This document shows positions 11,701 to 22,577 of a DNA stretch of 64,000 nucleotides, in pieces; within the stretch, counting starts at the first letter, position 1, and every line of letters begins with the position of its first letter. This DNA comes from Hypomesus transpacificus. Taxonomy: Eukaryota > Chordata > Actinopteri > Osmeriformes > Osmeridae. The stretch is taken from assembly GCF_021917145.1 (NCBI RefSeq), contig NC_061062.1, positions 5,485,847-5,549,846 of the forward strand, given 5' to 3'. Position numbers and translations under genes: made by a program. The notes under the pieces were generated by a model that saw nothing but the letters and a program-made list of their open reading frames with translations, had not been told where the DNA came from and searched no databases.

Positions 11701-14700
11701 GGAGCATTTGCCTGCAGATCAAGGAGGTCACAGGCTCAACCGAACACACATTAGTATCACCCAGTTAGTTTCAGACACTTGTGAACTCATTGTGGACAGG
11801 GGGACAACGAGCAGTCACCATGTATCCATCTAGTGGGGGCAGAAGGAACCTACAAGTCATAAGGGTCACTTGGTCACCCAGAACTCTAATTCCCAGCTGC
11901 CCCCACCAGGCCGACAGCAGGTGTGGCAGCTTCAGCCACTTTCCGTCACAGACTGTGACGGGGAGACTGAACTGATGAAAGGGGAGAAGACACACAGGGT
12001 AGGGGGCCAAGATGCACCAGGAAAGTAGAGTACACATTTGTTTTGGGAACATATAAATAAACGATACCGTTTCTGTTAACAGCCTTTCTTTTTTGTCCTA
12101 TATCTTCATTGCCCCTGACCCATCCCTGCACAGTAGAGCCTCTCATGATGTACTGACCGCATCTTTAGAGGAGGTGCCTATCCTGTCGGAGAAGTCCTCA
12201 CCACAGTATTGAGCAAACATGACCAGGCCCATCACACAGCTCAGCGCTAAAGCAACCTGCAGGGAGGGGAACACCATGTAGCAGGACCTGCCATACACAC
12301 ACACACACACAGGACCCAGAATAGAACCAATTTATATTAACATAAATTCAAGTTACCTCTATTATCATAAGACATTAGTGATTATTTTAATTGACTGATG
12401 AAATAAAGTATTGATGAAATTGACTATGCAAAGCATAATTCATTGATTACACATCGTACATTCCAAATCATTTCTAAATAACAATAACCATTGAGTCACA
12501 GACATCAATTATTACAAAGGCATGATGGGAGATTCTTACATGACTGCGACCCTCTCAGTTCGAGAGCTGAGGTACCTCTGGACCTGAGCCTGGTTCACCC
12601 CGTACAGGGACAGCATCAGGAACACGCCGCCCACCCCCAGAGTCCAGAAGGTGTGTCTCTCTGTTGGGTCAGGGTTCAGGCTGAACACGGCCAGGAAACA
12701 AAACTTATTTGGACTGAAACTTCCAAAGGATTTCCATCAAAAGTATAGAGTTGATAAGATATGTTATAGATGAGAGGATTTAAAGAAGGGAGGTCAGTTA
12801 GGGCAGTTTAGTGTCATAGATGTAGGTTTATGTACCAATGTCAATATCAATGAGTGATATAAAAAAACTAACAAATGACCATGACCTACTTGTGGACCAA
12901 AATACCAACACCTGTCTAATATCATGAGCGTGCGTGTGTGCGCGCTTGTATACAGTCAGTCCACTCACTCCAAGCCGGCAATGCGGTTCCCCTCCACGGC
13001 TCTCCTCCACACCTCCGCCGGTCCCCCTGTCTTCTGGATGCCCACCACAATGACCGCCAGCTGTCCTGCGAACATCACCACGGTCTGGAACACGTCTGTC
13101 CAGATGACCGCCTTCAGCCCGCCCTGGCAGCAGGTAGTCCAAACAAAGCAGACGTGCGTCCACAGGAGCACAGCGTTAGATGTTCTGGGATTAACTATAA
13201 TGATCTCAGTGTTGATCATGTAACTGTCTGCAATCTTCTCACCAGTGCTGTGTAGAGTGAGCATACCAGCCCGGTGGCCAATACTGTTCCCCATAACTCA
13301 AATCCAGTAACTGATACAGCAGGAAACAGAGTTGAATCAAACACACACAGTAACATATCCGTACACAACTGCCATAATGTGTGAGGACTGAAAATACCAC
13401 TACTGTCTGATGGACTTACCAGCATTGAGTGCAAAGGCAGGAGTATACACACAAACACCCATGTAGACAACCTGTTAATACAACCCAGGCCAGAGAGATG
13501 AACACATAGATTAGATCGATACTATAACTTTATTCATCCCCAGGTGTGTACATCAAGATAATTTAATGATATTTACAACCCTACTGCTTATCTCAACCAT
13601 AACTTTGTATTTGAGCCAGGTAAAGAACTCACCATCTGAAAGATGAAGGTGACCGTTCCACATATGCGCACCGCTTTGGAGAACCGCATTTCAAGGTACT
13701 GAAAAGAAAATAATCATAAATATAGCTGCAAGCAGCGATGCAGGTTCCTCTGCAAAATGGCAAAATATTATAAACATGTACACTTTTGAAGATCGAGAGT
13801 TGGACAACAAGATTAAATCAAAATTATATTTGATTTATTGACACAAAGATATTGAAGCAATGTGGCCATTTACATAAATACACCCCTTTCAGCCATTTTG
13901 TTTAGCATTTCTTATTCCATGTCACCCTATATAAAGACATGTATTCTACACATCTGTAACAAATTTCAAGTCGATTGGATCTATGGTTCAAAAGAAGGGT
14001 TTTGAAGGTTGTACCAAATTTGGACAGTACAAGAAAATGAATAAGTCTAAACGATATGGGTCTTTGAGGCTTTTTTGTTCCCCATGAGAAATGAGGCATG
14101 TCTACCAATTTACAGGCATTTTAGAGTAATGAGGCGCTGGGGAAATCACGTAGCCTTTGGGTGTGGCTTATAGCGCCACCTATGGGAGTGTGTGGGCCAC
14201 TAGCCGTCTGGGAGTAGTGACTGACCTGTTGTATCATTGGGCCAAATTTGAAGAAATCGGGTTGAGGACTTTTTGAGCTATTGAGCCATTTAACAGAGAA
14301 ATATAATAATTATAGGAATACTAACAAAAACAATAGGTTTCCTTCTACCGGAGGAACCCTAATAATAATACTTTTCCAAATAATTTGATCTATAAAATGA
14401 ATCAGCTTTAGCAACTCAATGAAAACAGACACTGTCTATGTCTTACTCTATAAACAGCTGCTTTCTGTCCAACGTCTCTGATGTATGCACACCTGGTAGG
14501 CGCTGGACAGATGCAGCCTGTAGAACACTGGAATGAAGACATGCGCTGGGATGATGAGACCCAGGACGTAGGCCACGCCGATGAACCAGTACTGCGTGCC
14601 GTGGGTGTAGATCTCTGCCGGCACACCTATGATGGCCACGGCTGACTGGAAGGATGCGATGAGAGACAGGGACAGAGGCAGGCAGCTCATGCTCCGGTCA

Positions 14701-14840
14701 GCCAGCAGAAACTCCTGCGTCGTCCGCTGGCGGCCCCCGGACAGAGCATAGTACACTCCTATCGCCATGGAGGCCGCCAGCAAGAGGGCAAATATGACGT
14801 AATCGACCGTAGCGAAGTGCTTCTGTGCCAGGGTATCCAT
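8742..14840 (-). CDS. slc5a6: Sodium-dependent multivitamin transporter (SMVT)
   Basis: This is a plasma-membrane Na+-coupled symporter for biotin, pantothenate and lipoate (SLC5 family). Exons, in transcript order: 14493-14840, 13633-13698, 13420-13471, 13243-13310, 12969-13123, 12540-12680, 12158-12287, 11505-11593, 10642-10754, 10481-10551, 10294-10380, 9631-9809, 9314-9420, 9075-9196 and 8742-8885. Phases match throughout, giving 623 residues (human about 635). Recognisable blocks are [76 protein letters not shown] and [15 protein letters not shown]. The tail ends ETAL, close to the ETSL PDZ-type end of human SMVT. The start is the first ATG of a long exon. The intron after 10294-10380 begins with an unusual minisatellite. 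A non-coding 5' exon near 18.6 kb is likely. Confidence 0.93.
10080..10293 (-). repeat. 18-bp minisatellite made of repeated 5' splice-site sequence
   Basis: About twelve copies of an 18-bp unit (plus strand ACTSACAYACAGGACAGC) abut the slc5a6 exon at 10294. On the coding strand the intron begins GTGAGTGCTGTCCTGT and the same block recurs every 18 nt. About half the units keep GTGAGT and the rest read GTCAGT. No stop occurs in the exon's frame through the array; it would read as repeats of VSAVLY or VSAVLC. Confidence 0.85.
10785..10835 (-). mobile_element. Truncated SINE/LINE tail
   Basis: The plus-strand text ATTTAGCAGACGCTTTTATC followed by CACAGCGACGTACAAG is the inverted tail shared by the family A SINEs. 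Only the tail is present, in an slc5a6 intron. Confidence 0.45.
11675..11745 (+). mobile_element. tRNA-derived SINE head (family B)
   Basis: The tRNA-like start TTTAGCTCAGTGGTGGAGCA (A box) is followed by GATCAAGGAGGTCACAGGCTC (weak B box). It lies in an slc5a6 intron. Related heads are at 30492-30560 and 41165-41285. Confidence 0.5.
13722..14360. mobile_element. Unclassified interspersed repeat in slc5a6 intron 1
   Basis: This stretch of about 640 bp has inverted-looking ends, GCAGGTTCCTC on the left and GAGGAACC on the right, bounded by A/T-rich sequence ending in a short AAT repeat. No coding capacity is seen. It is probably a non-autonomous element; the family was not identified. Confidence 0.35.
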
Positions 14841-15541
14841 TTAGCTTCAGTCTGAGTAAAGTCTGCACAGAGTAGAGGAGCCTTCTGTTGAAGCAGCTTA
14901 GCGGTGCGAGGAGAGCCCTTGGCCACAACCATGAGTGAGGAGATCAAGCCTTGAACAACACAGATATGGGAAAACATGCTGATTAAAACTGCATGTAGAG
15001 TCTAGACAGATTATTGACAGACCTAACCTTGACTGCATCTGCAGGAGAAAATGACACTCAGACCAAGTTTTTCTTCCCGAGTTTGCAACCCTTACATTTG
15101 TCCATTATGGCTATAATGTGGTAACATTGAAATAGTTGAACTGGGTTGACATGCAAATGACTACTGGATTAGACCTGTTAAAACCCTTAATATGCGTATT
15201 TTAATTAGTGGTTATATTCGAATTACACAGTCAGATGTCAATTGTAAACTTTTCTGGGATTTTTTCTCTTCAGATTATTCGAGCTAAACAAGCACATTCC
15301 AAAAACTAGACAGTCGGATTTCCATCAATGAGTTTATCTGCGCATGTCGATCTCGCACACAGGCACCCACGTGTATTGAGGCATAAACTGTTCGACTATA
15401 AAGATGCCTTCTGCGTAAGGAATGGGGACGTTCTCTGCTGTTTTGCCGACGTAGACACGAATTGAAGTTACTTTACCGTGGGTAGTTGTAGTCGTCGCCC
15501 AAAACAAGTAGCTACCTCTGACCTCTGTTGTTGTTCCTGTG
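14841..15541. other. slc5a6 5' flank / intron; no gene seen
   Basis: Upstream of the slc5a6 start codon no supported open frame or conserved element is visible before the foldback transposon begins. It is probably the first intron of slc5a6, if the non-coding exon proposed near 18.6 kb is real. Confidence 0.4.
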
Positions 15542-17762
15542 GGTTCATACCAGAGCCATAGAAAACGAGTTGCGACACGCTTTGATCTCGCCGACACGTG
15601 ATCACGTGGGTTATGTAGCTCGCTGTAGTTCCAAAAAGCCCCACTGTTCAACTTTTTTGAATGGTTTTCAATGGAGCTGGCCACATGCTCTTTAGCTAGC
15701 TACAGTAAAAGTGTTGCATAGCTCTACTATAGTCTAGAGCAAACTGCATTTAGAATCTAACAAACTATAATCTAACAAGCCATAATCTTACAATACATTT
15801 TCTCTACAGCTGGCTATATGAAATACTACTAATAACAATTGATATGTGGTGGTTGAAATATGAAAAAATGCAGGATTTTCATCAATTTACCAGCTCACTT
15901 GCTTCGGACCCCATAAGCCATATATGGCTCTAACAGCTCTAACTGCATTTAGAATCTAACAAGCTATAATCTTACGAAAATGTTTATCTTAAGTTGGCCA
16001 TATGAAATACTACTCATAACAATTGATATGTGGTGGTTGAAATATGAAAAAATGCATGGTTCATACCAGAGCCATAGAAAAAGAGAGTTGCGACACTTCC
16101 ATAGACTCCCATTGTTATCGAGGAATGCGGAAGTTAAGCGTGTCTCATGCAACCTATAGTTCCAAACATTGTATTTTCCACCGTTGAACCCCATTCATTT
16201 TCAGTGTCTACGAAGTAAGTTAGCTGGTAAATTGATGAAAATCATGCATTTTTTCATATTTCAACCACCACATATCAATTGTTATGAGTAGTATTTCATA
16301 TGGCCAACTTAAGATAAACATTTTCGTAAGATTATAGCTTGTTAGATTCTAAATGCAGTTAGAGCTGTTAGAGCCATATATGGCTTATGGGGTCCGAAGC
16401 AAGTGAGCTGGTAAATTGATGAAAATCCTGCATTTTTTCATATTTCAACCACCACATATCAATTGTTATTAGTAGTATTTCATATAGCCAGCTGTAGAGA
16501 AAATGTATTGTAAGATTATGGCTTGTTAGATTATAGCTTGTTAGATTCTAAATACAGTTTGCGCTAGACTATAGTAGAGCTATGCAACACTTTTACTGTA
16601 GCTAGCTAAAGAGCATGTGTATCAACCAGAAGTTCGTTGGTTTATAGTCTGTCAAATTAGTTCAAGTTATTGGTGTTCTTTGGCATACACAGTTTACAGA
16701 ATCTGCTTTTATTAGCCTATAGTACATCTGATTATAGCTAGCAACAATGAATTGCAGATTAAAGCCTTGGGTCCCCTATCGTCCAGCAACGCTCGGCAGG
16801 AATTTCAGGTCCACTCAATAGCTAGCTAGTTAGTTAGCTCAACTAGATGCATCTACTACTGCGGTCTAAGTTTTGTGAAAAGCAGACATTAAGATCACCT
16901 GCTCACTACAAACAAAAGGAGTGGAAGAACACTGGACATATTGTACAATAAAATGTTTTATTGAATTGCAGTTGGTTGCCTTGTATATTCTGTTCAATTT
17001 TTTTCTATTGAACAGTTGCCGGTGATCATGGTTAGATTCAACTTGCATCAAGTACAAACGTGTTGTTAATGTGGTAAATTGTAAGTGGGCTGATGAAGAA
17101 AAAAAAAGTTGAACAAATCCCATTTACTTCAACAGTCGAAGGTTAAACGTTAAGTGGAACAATGTAGGCTAGCATAGCCATTTCCAGCTCTGCTTCACAA
17201 TATTGCGTTATGCATTATAAGTTAATGTTATACATACATGTTAATAAAGTAGCATACATACATGATACAACACACCAGTAACCAATTGATATTGTGTTAA
17301 TATACCGAAAATATGCGTGAATCGAGATGGTGCTGCTGTCGGTCCCGCCGAAAACCATTCAAACACGTTGACAGCAGTGGGTTTTCATTTAACTACAGCG
17401 AGCTACCGGAACCACGTGACAAAAAAGCTCTAGCTTTTTTCCTGCGTTTCACTGGCAGTGAGTGTTCACACATGTTGTAGTTCACTCCATTGTTCACCAA
17501 AAACGTCAGCGAGGACTGCCTAATGTAGATAAGAGTCAGCTGAAGATAGCCAGAATATCGGATTTCTTCAACTGAGCCTGTTTCATTCGTAATTTGCCTG
17601 AAAAAGCGACTTCCGTTGGCCAGCTCCATTGAAAACCATTCAAAAAAGTTGACAGCAGTGGGGCTTTTTGGAACTACAGCGAGCTACATGAACCACGTGA
17701 TCACGTGTCGGCGAGATCAAAGCGTGTCGCAACTCTCTTTTTCTATGGCTCTGGTTCATACC
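15542..17762. mobile_element. Foldback DNA transposon with about 130-bp terminal inverted repeats
   Basis: The left end (15552-15683) is nearly identical to the reverse complement of the right end (17618-17752): AGAGCCATAGAAAA, then GTTGCGACACGCTTTGATCT, then a shared ACACGTGATCACGTG palindrome. GGTTCATACC occurs as an exact direct repeat outside both ends (15542-15551 and 17753-17762), resembling a 10-bp target duplication as in Mutator-like elements. Inside is a second palindrome (15684-16057 against 16225-16619). Partial end copies sit at 16058-16097 and 17346-17420. No transposase frame is visible, so it is non-autonomous. The family is an inference. Confidence 0.75.
15684..16619. repeat. 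Long inner palindrome, arms about 375-390 bp
   Basis: The left arm (15684-16057) reads as the reverse complement of the right arm (16225-16619), from CATGCTCTTTAGCTAGCTAC inward, with few differences. The spacer is about 165 bp. Each arm itself contains two diverged copies of a block with CAATTGATATGTGGTGGTTG. Confidence 0.8.
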
Positions 17763-18605
17763 ATAGGTGAGGACGGAAGTTGACAAGCAAGTTAAGCAGA
17801 GGTGTATCGAACGCCAACTGTAGTGGTGGGAAGTCTCAACATCATTCCCCCCTTGACTAATACTTATTAGACCTTGGGTCGAGATAACACTGTTATAAGA
17901 ACATTATAGTTGATTGCAATTCATGATGACCATGATATTACGGAAATAAGTTTAGGAGGGATTTTAGCTTTTTGTGAAGCATTTAAGAATAGGCTATATC
18001 TGACAAAGCTTATCACTTAGGCTACGTAAATGTCAACATTCTAATACTTTTTTCCGAGTAATGTTCCTAGTGAGGTAGGCTATGTGCCAGTCCCAGCCTG
18101 ACCCAACGTGCGCCAGACTCAAAGAACCTTTCACATACGATTTAATCAGAAGACCAAATCGACTCGTTAGCATTGACACAATGGATAACGCATTCACAAA
18201 AAAATATTCATATAAGCACGATTAATATGTGTGTAGGCTATATTAATCTGCAATATGACAACTGTCAAAGTTGGCAAATTGAAGATTTCATATGAAGACT
18301 GATGATCACAACAACAAACCTTTTGTAGCATGCTGAGGTCACCGCCAACGCAGTCGTGAACTTTACCCTGAATAGTGGTGAATAGTGTAGGCTACCCTGA
18401 ACCAGTGTTCCACAGGTTTGGAATTAAGATATTCACACTAACACGTTTGAGGGGGAATAAACGGTATAATCCATTAAAACTATGCCTCTAAACGGTGTCA
18501 CATTATTTATACGTGTATACGTATTTTTTTATATTGCATGATAAAAAAATATGACATTGTTTCACAAACTGAGCAATTGGTGATTAGAAAATGAGGAAAT
18601 CTCAC
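17763..18605. other. Non-coding stretch between transposon and promoter region
   Basis: No supported gene is seen. The sequence is A/T-rich and without evident repeats, presumably intronic to the proposed slc5a6 first intron. Confidence 0.4.
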
Positions 18606-18914
18606 CTTTCTGTGACTATAAGGATCGCCCAAGGTAAACTGCATCATTTTGTATTTTCTCGATTTAACTTGGTTCACGGTGCCTCCCACCATCGCAATCC
18701 GTCTCAGCCAATAAGATTAACAGATGGCACTAGCTTGTTTTGATTTAGCTTCCGGGTTGGTGGTCCTGCCGCCAAATTGAAATGAGCAATACTTTTTAGT
18801 TGGCAGATTAGAATGTGTCTTGTCTGCTAGTGATCCGTCTCTTTTGTCTGGCTTTGGCAAATACGTAGCCTACAGTCACAATCTTGTTGCAGACGACAAA
18901 GGCGTCTTAACAAA
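18606..18914. promoter_or_regulatory. Candidate bidirectional promoter of slc5a6 and cenpo
   Basis: A minus-strand splice donor GAAAG|GTGAG at 18606 would end an slc5a6 5' UTR exon, and a plus-strand donor CAAA|GTAAGC at 18914 would end a cenpo 5' UTR exon. A CCAAT box lies between them at 18708-18712. The two start sites would then lie within about 200 bp. This is inferred from splice motifs only. Confidence 0.4.
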
Positions 18915-19058
18915 GTAAGCCAGCTAGCTTTTTTGCTAAGATTACGTCGTTAGCTCGCTATATATATGCTTGTGATGCAATGATTTAAAAACCAAAATCG
19001 TTTTATTACATGGTAATTCACGCATTGTGCATTAACAGAAGGTTTGAATCATTGTAAT

Positions 19059-20528
19059 ATGTTGGAGATGCAGGCGAACAACCATAGACATAATAAAGGG
19101 GCAGAGCCACTGCATAACCAGAGAGACAGACAGAAAACAAAGATCGAAGTAAACAGGGTGAGGAATTCATGAGCTATTTTTTGGGGGATGTACTCATGAC
19201 AAAATGTTTTGCTTTTTTATTGACATATGCTCCTGACTCTTAAGATGAGAGATCGAATGGACAAAGTATCTCCCTTTGATGGAGCGATAGATGATGACCC
19301 TGAAAACACTCAACTTCTGCAGCTGATGGCTCGACATTCTCAACTTAAGGATCTGCTTCAAGCTCATCACCTCATCGGTATAGACTAGCAACCAGTCAGA
19401 TTCAGCTGTGTTCCTTTTTCTGGTTTAGAGTTTACTTTGTGCCTAGGAAAGTGCTATATTGTGCTCTAATTGAAGCAGATCATTACAAGCAGATCTATAC
19501 TCCCCTCATATAGCACCAACACCTTCAAACATTCTCTTTGCTGTCCTTGCAGGTGGCTATGATGTCACACAGACTCGTAACGGTAAAGGAGTGTGTGTGT
19601 CACTAGCCACGTCCTACGAGGGGGTCTATCTTGAGACGTACAACCTGGATGTGGACCTCTCTGCATCCATGAAGATTTGCCGTCACAACATTCCCCCCTT
19701 CATTCCCCTGGAGAGACTGTCCGAGCAGAGCCACCTGCAGACGGACGTAAGGGCTTTCCTGGACATCCTCAGCCAGCACCTCAACGCCTACGTGGGCCGC
19801 AAGCAGCAGCTTAACATCGTAAAGGTGCTCTTTAACCTGCTTCCTTAAGGTTTTAGGTCAGTTTAAGTGCAGTTCCATGGGCATATGTGTTGCCCTCTGT
19901 GACATTGCTTTTATAAAAGGACTATACAAATAAAACTTGATTTGATTTATGCAATTGTGTGGGCCTGCAATATTGATCTGTTCATTCGCGAACCGAGCAT
20001 ATTTCAGTCACACTGCCCACTACTGTTAATAATTAGTAGCAAGAGTATGTACTTTTGATTTATTGTAAAAGGTTTGAATGGACACTAAATGTGGTTTTTC
20101 CCTTGTCTAGAAGTTCCACAAGTCTGTTGAGGTAATGGAGAGCAACGCACCGTGTACTGTACTAGTGTTGATGTTGACGGTGCCTGAAGATGCTCCTCAG
20201 GCTTTGCTCTGTTCCCTGGAGTATGGAGACCTGACACGGTGCCTGCCAACACACGCCAGTGTAGAGGCTGAAGGTAAGATTCAGGCCTGGATGCCCCACA
20301 CACAATATAGATAGGATTGCATTATGTAACAACCTCAATTTCAAGTGAATCTATTTCGTATGTGTATGAGGTTGTAATTGTACGTATTGCTTACTAGTGT
20401 GTGTTTGTGTGTGTTCAGACAAGGTGCTGCCTGATTCTCTGCAACTGGAGAAATACCGTGCCCTTCTCTTGGAGTTCCCTGTCCACACAGCCTTGCAGAC
20501 CATGCAAAAAATGGGAATGATCCTTTAA
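19059..20528 (+). CDS. cenpo: Centromere protein O
   Basis: CENP-O (yeast Mcm21 relative) is a subunit of the constitutive centromere-associated network and acts at the inner kinetochore with CENP-P, Q, U and R. Coding exons are 19059-19157, 19245-19377, 19553-19824, 20111-20273 and 20419-20528 (TAA), giving 258 residues (human about 300). The conserved parts are the junction reading LLQAHHLIGGYDVTQTRNGK, then GVCVSLATSYEG and HNIPPFIPLERL (tandem RWD fold), and the terminal exon. The N-terminal coiled-coil region before it is shorter than in human. The ATG follows an acceptor at 19038, and an upstream non-coding exon ending at 18914 is likely. An AATAAA follows at 20677. Confidence 0.88.
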
Positions 20529-20892
20529 TCACAACCCATCTGTTTGTTTGTTACATAAGTTTGTTTATTTCAAAAATTCTGCTTAAACACGTCAGAAAAG
20601 TGTTGCATGCCACAATGTGTATAGGCAAGGACCACATCAGACAACTTACTGAATATATTGTACACGGTTGTGTTATAATAAAGGATAAATCTGTTAAACC
20701 TGTATCAGAAACATGATACACATTTCCTTCTTCAACCAGATGCATTATGTTACTGGCTTAGCACAGGTCACTAGGAAACACAAGTATTTAAACAGTGTAT
20801 GAAATCACGAACCTCGCATTTCTTTAGTGAATGGCAAAAGCAATTGTCACTGTCAATGAGACAGAAAGAATCGTTCCTCTTTCTGCATTTGC

Positions 20893-21501
20893 TTAGCAGT
20901 GTTTGGGCCTATCGAGTGTTTCCAGAAACACCTGTATCTTCTGTTGTAATGTGTCCTTCTGTAACTGTTTTAGCCTCTCCTTCTCTTCTCTAATATATTG
21001 TTGTTGGTAGACCAGCTCCTTGTTGGATATGCAGTCAATCGTAGCTATTTGCTTAAGCTGCAGGATAGACAAATCAGCTTCCTGGTGCTTTGCAGATCGT
21101 AGGGTGTTTCTGACAGGGATTGGGAGTCCAGACTGAGCTCTCCTCGAGTTTGGCAGTGGAGGTCTTCTGTCATAGGATAGAGATTTACTAGAATATATTC
21201 TTTGTTGATCAGAGTTGTAAACATCCTGTGAATCCATCCTTCCATTCCTGGTTTCTGATATTTCTCTCATGGTTTTGTTGATGGTAGCTTTAGGTTCACA
21301 GACTTTGAGAAGCAGCAGCTTTCTGTGTGCCCTCACCAGGGAGTCCCTCTCTTGATGAAGCGTTCTGAGAGTGTGTCTGTGCCTCATGCCCAGAAGGCTC
21401 AGCTCATGCTGAAGGTAGAGATCCTCTTTTGAATTCTTCAACCTCACGTCCATAGAGAAGAAGGATCTGAGTTTGGTACAGTTTGGCTCCATGGTTTCCA
21501 T
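20893..21501 (-). CDS. Coiled-coil protein, possibly CCDC190-like
   Basis: An intact 202-residue frame lies in one exon. The acceptor-like CCTAG just before it (near 21508) suggests an upstream non-coding exon. The N-terminal half (about residues 15-70) and the C-terminal 50 residues are rich in Leu, Arg, Lys, Glu and Gln with heptad-like spacing: LKNSKEDLYLQHELSLLGMR and YIREEKERLKQLQKDTLQQK. The layout of an N-terminal 'R-K-N-(S/A)-K' coiled coil recalls vertebrate CCDC190, but the match is weak and from memory. No catalytic motif, signal peptide or membrane segment is visible. It runs tail to tail with cenpo and head to head with tp53i3. Confidence 0.6.
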   Translation of the reverse strand: METMEPNCTKLRSFFSMDVRLKNSKEDLYLQHELSLLGMRHRHTLRTLHQERDSLVRAHRKLLLLKVCEPKATINKTMREISETRNGRMDSQDVYNSDQQRIYSSKSLSYDRRPPLPNSRRAQSGLPIPVRNTLRSAKHQEADLSILQLKQIATIDCISNKELVYQQQYIREEKERLKQLQKDTLQQKIQVFLETLDRPKHC

Positions 21502-22577
21502 CTGCGTCTAGGAAATTAAGCAGAAATGTTCTTCACATTACGGATCTAGTAGGTGCTAAACAAAAATACTAGTTGATAGGCCAATAGGCAGGTAAGTTAT
21601 ACTGCATGCTACTTTATGTTTTGAATATAACCAGATTGTATCATTTGAAAAACAATTAATTGCTGTAGATATTATTAAATCTGTTTGTCAAATCTCAAAC
21701 ACATTTACCTGACGTTCTAGCTACTTTGCTTTAGAGGTGTGAAAACTCATGCGTTTTGTTGCTGATGTACTTGTAAGACGTGCATTGTAAGGTGTCCAGT
21801 TTCAAGGACTGCTTTATAGTCTGGTAATTGCTTGTGTTTGTTGTCCCCTCCTTTAATCCTAGTGTTATTTGTTTCCCCCTTGCCAACAATAAAATGGGCC
21901 ATTCTGACAATCATCTAAATTATTCTACAATCTAAAAAGTGGTTGACACTATTTGTATTATTCACTGGGGATATTCACGTCAACATATCAATCGACGCAT
22001 ACAGTAGAGTAAAGCAGCCTTCGGCCAGTAGTGCAATTTAAGGTGAAATATCCCTTTAAAACATTTGTTCGTAAGAACAGTTAAACGTGCCGGGGAAACA
22101 CTTGAAATCTGTTAGATTCAGTGTTTTCCCCCTTGGTATGAGTATATATGACCGACTCTCAATTGGTAAGTTTTTTAAATATCTGCTTTTGTAAACCCCA
22201 TTATAGCCTACATTGTGTTATTTCCAGCGTAACGAAATCGTCCTCAATGTTTTTGTGCAACCGAGCTTCAGGTTTAGAGTTAGCAAATAAGACCGTAGCC
22301 TACCCATTGATATGAAAAGTCGTATCATGGGACAGTAGGCAATGTTTATTATCAAGAGATGCGGCATTACCATGCTAGCCAACATTGTTGGGATAAATTG
22401 TCTAATGAAAATGGTTTCGTTCGCCATCGCATGTTTTCCCGTTTTTAAGGCTCAATGTTTCCACAATGGCACAGAATTACGGAAATGGGACTCAAAACGA
22501 AGCAAGTAGCCAATAAGTAGCCTACATGCATTACATTCCCACAATGTAAATTATCTGACTGATGTCGACCTCTTCAG

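Noticed and set aside
11675-11745. Functional tRNA gene
   Set aside because: It has A- and B-box-like segments but no foldable acceptor stem and no 3' terminator; it is a SINE head.
22092-22135. Small inverted repeat GGGGAAACACT / AGTGTTTTCCCC
   Set aside because: It resembles two hAT ends, but the piece is only about 45 bp and has no clear target duplication; too little to annotate.
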